The notes under the pieces were generated by a model. That model searched no databases. It had not been told where the DNA came from and saw only the letters and a list, made by a program, of their open reading frames with translations. A DNA stretch of 32,559 nt. It comes from Oscillospiraceae bacterium (lineage in GTDB: Bacteria > Bacillota > Clostridia > Oscillospirales > Oscillospiraceae). The stretch is taken from positions 1 to 32,559 of the forward strand of contig WQWL01000022.1 of NCBI GenBank assembly GCA_009785345.1, given 5' to 3'. Shown here piece after piece: positions 8,435 to 14,947 of the stretch. The translations under genes were made by a program, and so were the position numbers. Position 1 is the first letter of the stretch; the number at the start of each line of letters is the position of its first letter.

Positions 8435-10039
8435 ATGAAGATAAGTTTTTATGGTGCTGCGAGAGAAGTGACGGGGAGTTGTTTCTGTGTTGAGGTAGAT
8501 GGTAAGCGTGTGCTGATTGATTGTGGACTTCAACAGGGAGCGGCAAATGGGTTTGGTCAAACCTTTCCATTCCACCCCGGCGAAATTGATTATGTCATTG
8601 TGACCCATGCGCATATTGACCATTCCGGCAGGCTTCCATTACTTGTAAAGCAAGGTTTTAAAGGGAGCATATTTGCTACCGAACCGACATGCAAACTACT
8701 GGATATTATGCTCAGAGACAGTGCGCATATTCAAGAGTTAGAAGCGCAATGGGCTAGTCGAAAAAATAATCGTTCAGGTGATGTTGCGGCAGAGCCGCTA
8801 TATACAATGGAAGATGCACTTAGAGTGTTTCCTCTATTAGTACCGTGTGTTTATAGTGATGAAATAGTAATAGATGAAGCAATATCATTTTTATTCACCG
8901 ATGCCGGGCATTTGCTCGGTTCAGCTTATGTTGAAATGTGGCTTAATGATGGAAATAAGAGGAAGAAAATTGTATTCTCGGGAGATATAGGCACTCCCGG
9001 ACATCCTTTGATTCGTACTCCTGATATTGTTGATGAAGCGGATATTGTAGTAATGGAATCAACATATGCGGAGAGAAGTCATGCTCGTTATTTTGATACG
9101 GTTGCGGAGCTTGCAAATGTAATAGAAACGACACTCTCAAAAGGTGGAAATGTGGTTTGCCCGTCATTTGCGATCGGGCGCACACAGGAATTGCTCTATT
9201 ACATTCGGGAGATAAAGGAACGTAATCTCGTTCGTAGCATGCCTGATTTTCCTGTTTATGTTGATAGCCCTCTTGCTAATGCAGCTACGAGACTATATTC
9301 AGAGGTACTGACGGATTATCTTAACGAAGATACACTAAAATTAATAGAAGCGGGTGTTGATCCATTATCGTTTGATGAATTATATATTGTTGATACTTCT
9401 GAAGAATCTAAAAGATTAAATGATGATAAGACTCCGAAAGTCATTATTTCGTCCAGCGGCATGTGCGATGCCGGCAGGGTACGCCACCATCTTAAGCATA
9501 ATTTGTGGAGACCGGAGTGCGCGGTTGTATTTACAGGCTTCCAAGCACTAGGAACACTAGGACGTACAATCGTTGATGGTATAGTGTCTCGTGTCTCATT
9601 GTTTGGAGAAGAAGTCGCAATTCGTTGCCAGATTCATAACTTCCGTAATATGAGTTCGCATGCTGATAGAGAAGAACTGATGATGTGGGTAAACCGCTTT
9701 AAGAAAAAGCCTGAATGTGTTTTTGTAGTTCACGGTGAAGAAGAGGCGTGTGCAACGTTTGCATTGAAATTGGTGGAACAAGACTATCTTGCGATTGCAC
9801 CAAAGTATACATCAATATATGATTTAGAGACTTATGAGGCGAAATTTGAGGGTCGTGATCTTCAAAGACGCAGTGATATTGAGCGATCAGAGCGGCGCGA
9901 TTCTCCGGTATTCCAAAGACTGATGCTCGCAGGTATGCGACTAATAGAGGTCATTTCACGCAACAAGGGCGGAACAAACAAAGACTTGGCAAAATTCGCA
10001 GATCAAATAGATGCATTATCAAGCAAATGGGATCGGTAG
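8435..10039 (+). CDS. Metallo-beta-lactamase/beta-CASP family RNA nuclease-like protein
   Basis: Predicted zinc-dependent nuclease of the CPSF73/Cft2-like beta-CASP family, 534 aa, cytoplasmic. The motif HAHIDHSG (His58, His60, Asp62 and His63 region) gives the HxHxDH metal site. DAGHLLGSA and FSGDIG supply the later MBL motifs. The beta-CASP signatures are the acidic motif MESTYAER (about residue 210), SSHADREEL (about residue 408) and VVHGEEEA. A strong GGAGGTG lies 9 bases before the ATG, 57 bases after dnaE. Bacterial members of this YhfK/Cft2-like group are often of unknown substrate. It is distinct from RNase J, which has a longer C-terminal domain. The specific RNA target is not readable here. 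Confidence 0.88.
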   Translation: MKISFYGAAREVTGSCFCVEVDGKRVLIDCGLQQGAANGFGQTFPFHPGEIDYVIVTHAHIDHSGRLPLLVKQGFKGSIFATEPTCKLLDIMLRDSAHIQELEAQWASRKNNRSGDVAAEPLYTMEDALRVFPLLVPCVYSDEIVIDEAISFLFTDAGHLLGSAYVEMWLNDGNKRKKIVFSGDIGTPGHPLIRTPDIVDEADIVVMESTYAERSHARYFDTVAELANVIETTLSKGGNVVCPSFAIGRTQELLYYIREIKERNLVRSMPDFPVYVDSPLANAATRLYSEVLTDYLNEDTLKLIEAGVDPLSFDELYIVDTSEESKRLNDDKTPKVIISSSGMCDAGRVRHHLKHNLWRPECAVVFTGFQALGTLGRTIVDGIVSRVSLFGEEVAIRCQIHNFRNMSSHADREELMMWVNRFKKKPECVFVVHGEEEACATFALKLVEQDYLAIAPKYTSIYDLETYEAKFEGRDLQRRSDIERSERRDSPVFQRLMLAGMRLIEVISRNKGGTNKDLAKFADQIDALSSKWDR

Positions 10040-10091
10040 GGGTTGAAAAGCAGCTAGTGGTCTGCGTCGCCTTTTTCCGTCTGCCGTTGTT

Positions 10092-10144
10092 GAAAAGCCT
10101 TGAAATACCACTGGTATTTCAAGGCTTTTCGCCTAGATAGGCGA
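10092..10144. terminator. Bidirectional hairpin between convergent genes
   Basis: A perfect 18-bp stem (10092-10109 with 10113-10130) closes a 3-base loop and ends in TTTTC on both strands. Directly next to it a second hairpin (TCGCCT, 10129-10134, with AGGCGA, 10139-10144) is flanked by a run of six A, which is a T-run for the minus strand. Genes converge here, so the pair probably terminates the beta-CASP gene on the plus strand and the DUF2284 gene on the minus strand. Confidence 0.75.
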
Positions 10145-10150
10145 AAAAAT

Positions 10151-10693
10151 TCAACACAACATCAAAAAACATGATGTATACGCGATACGTTCCGGTCCAT
10201 AGTTGTATTGTAGACCATTGTCTGTGCAGACCTTACTGACGAACAAACCGCAAGCTTCCATGGATACTTCCATTTTATCCGGAAAGCGACAAGGCTCATT
10301 TGGATATGTGCAGCTCTTACATATTTGACACATACCTGCACCCATTGCTAAAAACTGTTTTTGCTCTGCACTAAGCTTATCTTTCATTTTTCCGAAATTT
10401 TCTTTGTGATGCTTTCCAGCTGCTATCATCCCTTCCCAGTCCAAGCTATCTTCGATTATGCCGACAGTTTGCACGAGTATACCGGTTATATAATTTTTGA
10501 CCATTTCACCCATTTCTTCTAAGGATGTACAAGCAGGCGGACATGACCACGACTTGTCGTAATTTTTGCATTGTTCTGCATTACACATATCGCGAACTTC
10601 CTGCATAAATTCAAGAGTTGATATGTCTAGCTCTGCATAATTTGTAAAGCCACAATTTTTTGCTCTTTCTGCTAATTCATTGTATGTTGCCAT
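10151..10693 (-). CDS. DUF2284 cysteine-rich metal-binding protein
   Basis: A 180-aa protein with 13 cysteines. The N-terminal half has C-x4-C-x8-C-x3-C in CNAEQCKNYDKSWSCPPAC (residues 37-55), whose W-x-CPP core is the hallmark of the DUF2284 family as I know it. The second half has CQICKSCTYPNEPC (122-135), a ferredoxin-like C-x2-C-x2-C-x6-C spacing, followed by further Cys at 148, 156, 175 and 180. This supports binding of one or two Fe-S clusters or other metal. The function of the family is unknown. AAGGAAGG lies just upstream of the ATG. It sits 45 bases downstream of a RACo-like ATPase gene on the same strand, suggesting cotranscription and a possible redox role with it (inference). 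Confidence 0.82.
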   Translation of the reverse strand: MATYNELAERAKNCGFTNYAELDISTLEFMQEVRDMCNAEQCKNYDKSWSCPPACTSLEEMGEMVKNYITGILVQTVGIIEDSLDWEGMIAAGKHHKENFGKMKDKLSAEQKQFLAMGAGMCQICKSCTYPNEPCRFPDKMEVSMEACGLFVSKVCTDNGLQYNYGPERIAYTSCFLMLC

Positions 10694-10738
10694 TTTTGCC
10701 TTCCTTTTCTACTTCTCTCTACACACGCTGTAACTACA

Positions 10739-11932
10739 TCAAAACATCATTTGCTCGACAAATTTATCGTTGAAAAACGTCATTGACGACAGCTCTATAT
10801 ACTCGCAATTGTCGCGTATTTCTTCTAATTGCTTTTTCGCTTCTTTTGAGCCAAGTGCCAATACAGCACCCTCTCCAGATGTATTTCCACATGCTGTTGC
10901 TACCTGTAGCATGCTTGTTGGAAAAATGCCGACTCTCGCTGCACTTTGCAAATCTAAATAGCTCCCAAATCCACCCGCCAGTGCGAGTGTTTTCACTTCA
11001 TCAGCTGAAATGCCCGCGTAGTGCAGCAACACTTCTACTCCTGCAGCGATAGCAGCTTTTGCTAACTGAAGCTTCCGTATGTCACCGGCAGTAATATAAA
11101 TTCCATCATCTTTCGACAGATAAAACTTGTCCGTGTCAAGCAGGCGTCCTGTCTCATCGACAATTTCCATATCAAGTAATGCCGCAAGTGTATCAAGTAA
11201 GCCTGAGCCACAAATGCCCTCTGGCGTGCCTCCGCCTATTACAGTAAATTCAATGTTTTTCTGATCTCTCCCCCGTGTAGCATGGTCGATAGCTCCAGGT
11301 TTTGCTATCATGCCCATTGTGATTTCTGCACCTTCAAATGCCGGACCTGCAGCTGTTGCACAGCAGTAGTAGGTGTTTTTGTGCTTCAGAACAATCTCAC
11401 CATTTGTGCCAATATCGATAAACAGAGCGGGAGTATCCAGCTTATCAAATCCTGCAGCAAGCAACCCAGCAGTTATATCACCGCCAACATACGCTGATAT
11501 TGCGGGTGTGTAGTAGATTTTTGCGCCCTCAGCAACAGGCAGCTTCTCCCAAACAGGTAACTCCTCACCAAACAAGCTTGTAGGCGTAAACGGTGCAACA
11601 CCCATGCCTACAGGAGAATAACCTGCCACTAAATGTTGCATGATAGTATTTGCTGCAATGGATATGCTCTCTATCTGACCCGGATCTACACCGACAGATT
11701 GACACAGCTTAATAATCATTCTAGATATCTGCTCACGAATGAGCTTCGTAAGTTCATCATGTCCATTTTCTGCACAAAACTGAATGCGCGCCGTAACATC
11801 AGCTCCGTGTACAGATTGAGAATTAACCTCGCTCAGTACCGCAAGCTTATCACCAGTTTCAACATCTATAAGATAAAGAACAACCGTTGTTGTCCCAATA
11901 TCTGTTGCTATACCTAATGAATTATTTGGCAA
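10739..11932 (-). CDS. ASKHA-domain ATPase, RACo-like corrinoid activator lacking the ferredoxin domain
   Basis: A 397-aa protein matching the C-terminal ATPase part of RACo-type reductive activators of corrinoid proteins (DUF4445 family). The ATPase motifs are DIGTTTVVLYL (residue ~11), IDIGTNGEIVL, AGPAFEGAEI, GICGSGLLD and LALAGGFGSYLD. Known RACo proteins are about 600 aa or more and carry an N-terminal 2Fe-2S domain. Here the protein starts directly at the ATPase fold. The start is a TTG at 11932 with AAAGGA about 9 bases upstream, and no in-frame upstream extension encodes a ferredoxin. No corrinoid protein or methyltransferase lies in the window. The downstream Cys-rich DUF2284 gene could supply electrons in trans (inference). 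Confidence 0.83.
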   Translation of the reverse strand: MPNNSLGIATDIGTTTVVLYLIDVETGDKLAVLSEVNSQSVHGADVTARIQFCAENGHDELTKLIREQISRMIIKLCQSVGVDPGQIESISIAANTIMQHLVAGYSPVGMGVAPFTPTSLFGEELPVWEKLPVAEGAKIYYTPAISAYVGGDITAGLLAAGFDKLDTPALFIDIGTNGEIVLKHKNTYYCCATAAGPAFEGAEITMGMIAKPGAIDHATRGRDQKNIEFTVIGGGTPEGICGSGLLDTLAALLDMEIVDETGRLLDTDKFYLSKDDGIYITAGDIRKLQLAKAAIAAGVEVLLHYAGISADEVKTLALAGGFGSYLDLQSAARVGIFPTSMLQVATACGNTSGEGAVLALGSKEAKKQLEEIRDNCEYIELSSMTFFNDKFVEQMMF

Positions 11933-11973
11933 TGTACCACATCCTTTCTCGACTATTAGCTCTTAAATTCTAG

Positions 11974-11995
11974 ATTCTGCGACTTCGCGCAGAAT
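11974..11995. repeat. Short intergenic hairpin (ATTCTGCG type)
   Basis: ATTCTGCG (11974-11981) and CGCAGAAT (11988-11995) form a perfect 8-bp stem with a 6-base loop. It directly abuts the block at 11995-12016 that recurs at 19021-19042. It is upstream of the TTG-started ASKHA gene and is probably part of a dispersed repeat. A regulatory role in the leader is possible. Confidence 0.5.
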
Positions 11996-12016
11996 GACGT
12001 TAGTTTTCATAGACTA
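11995..12016 (-). repeat. Dispersed repeat block, copy 1
   Basis: Read on the minus strand, these 22 bases (starting TAGTCTATGAAAACTAA) are identical to 19021-19042 on the plus strand. Similarity extends a few bases further with mismatches. Both copies are intergenic. Confidence 0.6.
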
Positions 12017-12027
12017 GTTGGCATTAC

Positions 12028-12055
12028 TCCCCTAACCCCTAAGCCCTAGCCCCTA
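12028..12055 (-). repeat. Heptamer TAGGGNN tract, copy 1, starting on the miaB stop codon
   Basis: On the minus strand the sequence is four exact 7-base units: TAGGGGC, TAGGGCT, TAGGGGT and TAGGGGA. The first TAG is the miaB stop codon (12053-12055). A second tract with the same unit lies at 31482-31512 and also begins on a stop codon. Confidence 0.75.
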
Positions 12056-13462
12056 GGAATCGCCGAATAGTGACCAGTTGTTGCAATGAGATATCTTAGC
12101 CTCAACGAAATTGCCAACTAATGACGGCTCACCGGTTAAATGCACTAATCTTCCGCCATTTGTGCGAGCCTTTAGCGGATACTCTGCATCTTTTGCCTCC
12201 CCGTCAACCAAAACACGAACGACTTCACCAATATACTCTTCGTGCTTTCTTTCAGAAATCTCATTTTGTAAGTCTACAAGCTTTTGAAACCTAACTTGCT
12301 TCTCTTCTCTGGATACATCGTCATGCAGTTTCGCCGCTGCTGTGCCGGGGCGCTTTGAGTATAGGAACGTAAACATCGCCTCGAATTGCGCTTTCTCCAC
12401 AAGCTCTAACGTATCATTAAACTCTTCTTCAGTCTCACCCGGATACCCTACAATTACGTCACTCGTTATTACAATATCAGGTATAAACTCACGTGCAATA
12501 GCGATTTTCTCAAGATATTCTTCTTGTGTATAGCCACGATTCATGAGTTTCAAAATTCGGTCATTGCCCGCTTGAAAGGGTAGATGTATATGATGAGCAA
12601 CCTTTTCACATTCTGACATGGCTTTGAATAGCTCTCTTGATGCATCTTTCGGATGGCTTGTCATGAAGCGAATCAGAAAATCTCCTTCAATTTCATTAAT
12701 TTGACGCAATAGGTTTGCAAAATCATTCTCTCCTCCGGCAAAGGAGTTAACGTTTTGCCCAAGTAAGGTAATATCCTTATATCCTAAGGCAACAAGAGAA
12801 CATGCTTCTTCCAGTATTGCATCGACACTGCGGCTTCGCTCTCTGCCTCGCACATATGGAACAATGCAGTATGAACAGAAATTATTACAACCATTCATGA
12901 TTGTAAGCCACGCCTTGACTGTGCCATCTCTATGGGTTGGCAACCCCTCGGCAATCATTCCTTCATCACTATCTGATTCAAATATGCGCTTCTTCTCAAT
13001 TAGCGCTCTCAAAAGCAACTCAGGAAACTTCCATATTTTGCTTGGCGGAAATATAAGACCTACATGTTTGTATGATTGCTCAATCTTCTCAACAGACTCA
13101 GGCACTGCTGCAAGGCAACCGCAAAACACCACAAGCTGGTTTGGATTTGCCTTCTTTGTGTGAGTAAGCGCGCCAATATTGCCCAACACGCGGTTCTCAG
13201 CATTTTCACGTATTGCGCAAGTGTTTACAATGGCAACATCTGCTTCATTCTCATCATAGGTTATATCATAGCCCATTTCTACAAGCATACCACGAAGCTT
13301 CTCGCTATCCGCCTCATTTTGCTGACAACCATAAGTATCCACATAAGCCTGCGGCTTCTCCTGCCTGGTCTCTGATACCTCACGCACTCTATCCATAATT
13401 AACCGCTGCTGTTGCAGATCATTCTCATGCACTTGAACATTACTATCTTCTCTTTTACTCAT
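12053..13462 (-). CDS. miaB: tRNA-2-methylthio-N6-dimethylallyladenosine synthase MiaB
   Basis: Radical SAM methylthiotransferase that converts i6A37 to ms2i6A37 in tRNA, acting after MiaA (also in this window). The protein is 469 aa. The N-terminal UPF0004 domain carries its three cluster cysteines in DTYGCQQNEAD, NTCAIRENAE and FCGCLA. The radical SAM motif is GCNNFCSYCIVPYVRGRE (C-x3-C-x2-C). A TRAM domain forms the C-terminus. The ATG at 13462 is preferred because AGGAGGT lies just upstream and the UPF0004 domain follows normally. A longer in-frame start at 13606 lies inside an inverted-repeat element and would encode nonsense sequence. About 70 residues precede the UPF0004 domain, longer than E. 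coli MiaB but common in Clostridia. The stop codon is the first base triplet of a heptamer repeat. Confidence 0.94.
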   Translation of the reverse strand: MSKREDSNVQVHENDLQQQRLIMDRVREVSETRQEKPQAYVDTYGCQQNEADSEKLRGMLVEMGYDITYDENEADVAIVNTCAIRENAENRVLGNIGALTHTKKANPNQLVVFCGCLAAVPESVEKIEQSYKHVGLIFPPSKIWKFPELLLRALIEKKRIFESDSDEGMIAEGLPTHRDGTVKAWLTIMNGCNNFCSYCIVPYVRGRERSRSVDAILEEACSLVALGYKDITLLGQNVNSFAGGENDFANLLRQINEIEGDFLIRFMTSHPKDASRELFKAMSECEKVAHHIHLPFQAGNDRILKLMNRGYTQEEYLEKIAIAREFIPDIVITSDVIVGYPGETEEEFNDTLELVEKAQFEAMFTFLYSKRPGTAAAKLHDDVSREEKQVRFQKLVDLQNEISERKHEEYIGEVVRVLVDGEAKDAEYPLKARTNGGRLVHLTGEPSLVGNFVEAKISHCNNWSLFGDS

Positions 13463-13478
13463 ACTACCTCCTACACTA

Positions 13479-13658
13479 GCAGTTAACACTAATGTGATTT
13501 TGCATTTATCTAGTGGAGCAAAATTAGCGATTGTTGATGAAATTTCAGATAAGGGCTTTGCACTGTCTGAGCGAAGCGAGTTTGCAAAGCCCCTGAAATG
13601 AGCCATACAATCGCTTTTTGCGGAACTTTAAATGCAAAATCACATTAGTGTTAACTGC
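13479..13658. mobile_element. 180-bp MITE-like element with 30-bp perfect inverted repeats
   Basis: Bases 13479-13508 and 13629-13658 are exact reverse complements over 30 bases. Inside them further stems stack in register: 13518-13523 with 13616-13621, 13526-13534 with 13607-13615, 13542-13548 with 13593-13599, and 13553-13562 with 13583-13592. About 62 bp can pair around a 20-base loop. It encodes no plausible protein. TTAA sits symmetrically near both ends (13483-13486 and 13651-13654) and could be a target duplication, but it is also part of the palindrome. It lies in the miaB leader, 17 bases before the miaB start. It may be a non-autonomous transposable element or a large structured RNA. 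It also accounts for most of the ~300-base gap between the two genes. Confidence 0.72.
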
Positions 13659-13702
13659 GCACCCATTCTACCATTATCACGTGGAAAAAACAATGGTAAC
13701 AC

Positions 13703-13731
13703 TTGATTATAGAGTGTAAACATGGTAGTAT
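13703..13731 (+). promoter_or_regulatory. Candidate promoter for the alanine-racemase-like gene
   Basis: TTGATT (13703-13708) is 17 bases from TAGTAT (13726-13731), each a 4/6 match to the sigma-A boxes at ideal spacing. Transcription would begin near 13738, which fits translation from the ATG at 13770 and excludes the longer in-frame start at 13722. Confidence 0.4.
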
Positions 13732-13769
13732 TGAGTGTCATTGCAAACTTGAGAGGTGGGAATGTTTTA

Positions 13770-14837
13770 ATGAAAAACTTAATCATTGATTTGAGGGTGG
13801 TTAGAAACAACCTGCGAGCAATCAAAGACCAAGCTGAAGGCGTACACGTATTTGCCGACCTAAGTGCCAACGCCGGAGGAATGGGGCTGCTTAAAGTTGC
13901 AATGTTTTTACGTGATGAAGGAATCCGCAATTTCGTAGTGTCCGATCCAAGCGACGCAAAACTCCTTAGGCAAAACAATTTTACCAAAGAACGAATAATG
14001 ATGTTACGCAGTACAGCAGACCCTAATGAAATTTCTGAAATGCTGTCATATGGAGTAATCTGCACAGCCGGCTCATATGACGCTGCAGTTGCAATCAATG
14101 GCATTGCAGAATCGCAAAACATGGTTGCAGACATTCAGGTCATGATTGACACAGGACTCGGATGTTATGGTTTCCAACCATCAGAACTCGATAAGGTTGC
14201 AGCAATTTATAAATATATGTCGAGCCTTAATGTAATAGGAACGTTTACAACACTTGCGTCATCTTGGCGTAGCAAAAAGAAAACAACTGCTCAATTAGAT
14301 AAATTCAATGAAGCACTGGACAGAATCATCGAAATGGGATTTGAACCCGGAATCGCCCATGCCATTGACTCTGCTGCATTATTTAAATATCCAAACATTG
14401 AGCTTATGGACGCAGTACGTGTCGATACTGCACTTACCGGTAGAATTCCCGGCAAGTCCGTAAACGGATTATCTCGTGTAGGTTACATTGAAGCAGGTCT
14501 CGAAGAAGTGGGCTGGCACCCAAAAGGACACTCAATTGGAGCTGAACGTGGGTTTGTAACAAAAGCTCCAACAAAAATCGCAATACTATCCGTTGGCTAC
14601 TATCATGGTTTCGGGGTAGACAGATATATTGTTGAGAGAAGCCTATTTGATATCGCCAGATGGCGACGTAGAAAGACATTTGTTCGAATAAATGGAAATA
14701 AAGCAAGGGTTCTCGGTAGCGTCGGACTCATGCATACAATGGTAGACGTAACAAACATTGACTGTACGGTCGGTGATATTGCGTTGCTTGATGTTGACCC
14801 TGTAAATGTGAAAGGGCTGCCAATCGTATACAGATAG
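13770..14837 (+). CDS. Alanine racemase-like protein lacking the PLP lysine
   Basis: A 355-aa protein with the two-domain layout of alanine racemase. The N-terminus MKNLIIDLRVVRNNLRAI fits the barrel start, and VMIDTGLGCYGF, AHAIDSAALF (residues 196-205) and AVRVDTALTGRIPG match Alr blocks. At the position of the PLP lysine (VVKANAYGHG in Alr) it reads VFADLSANAGGMG, with Phe28 where Lys is expected. The GYADG block carrying the second catalytic Tyr reads GYYHG (Tyr277). It is therefore probably not a normal racemase. It could be a pseudoenzyme, a regulator or an enzyme with altered chemistry. GAGAGGTGGG precedes the ATG at 13770. A bipartite repeat and mutL follow. Confidence 0.72.
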   Translation: MKNLIIDLRVVRNNLRAIKDQAEGVHVFADLSANAGGMGLLKVAMFLRDEGIRNFVVSDPSDAKLLRQNNFTKERIMMLRSTADPNEISEMLSYGVICTAGSYDAAVAINGIAESQNMVADIQVMIDTGLGCYGFQPSELDKVAAIYKYMSSLNVIGTFTTLASSWRSKKKTTAQLDKFNEALDRIIEMGFEPGIAHAIDSAALFKYPNIELMDAVRVDTALTGRIPGKSVNGLSRVGYIEAGLEEVGWHPKGHSIGAERGFVTKAPTKIAILSVGYYHGFGVDRYIVERSLFDIARWRRRKTFVRINGNKARVLGSVGLMHTMVDVTNIDCTVGDIALLDVDPVNVKGLPIVYR

Positions 14838-14877
14838 AGACCCAATAAAAGTAATTAATGAATCTTAGAGTCAAATT

Positions 14878-14917
14878 CCCCTCCATGGAGGGGTGGCGCG
14901 TAGCGCCGGGGTGGTTT
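14878..14917. repeat. Bipartite double-hairpin repeat, copy 2
   Basis: A perfect 16-base palindrome CCCCTCCATGGAGGGG (14878-14893) is followed by GGCGC (14895-14899) pairing with GCGCC (14103 bases downstream of window base 800, i.e. 14903-14907) and then GGGGTGGTTT. It has the same two-hairpin plan and the same tail as 36-80. It lies between the alanine-racemase-like gene and mutL. Confidence 0.6.
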
Positions 14918-14947
14918 ACAGTTATTCAAAGAATGGAGTATTCATAG

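Noticed and set aside
12028-12055. Telomere-like repeat
   Set aside because: The unit resembles TTAGGG only superficially. It has a 7-base register, only four copies, and is internal to a bacterial chromosome segment.
13463-13606. Longer MiaB start at 13606 (48 extra residues)
   Set aside because: It would translate half of the 180-bp inverted-repeat element. The ATG at 13462 has AGGAGGT upstream.
13479-13658. Insertion sequence with its own transposase
   Set aside because: The element is 180 bases and has no transposase reading frame.
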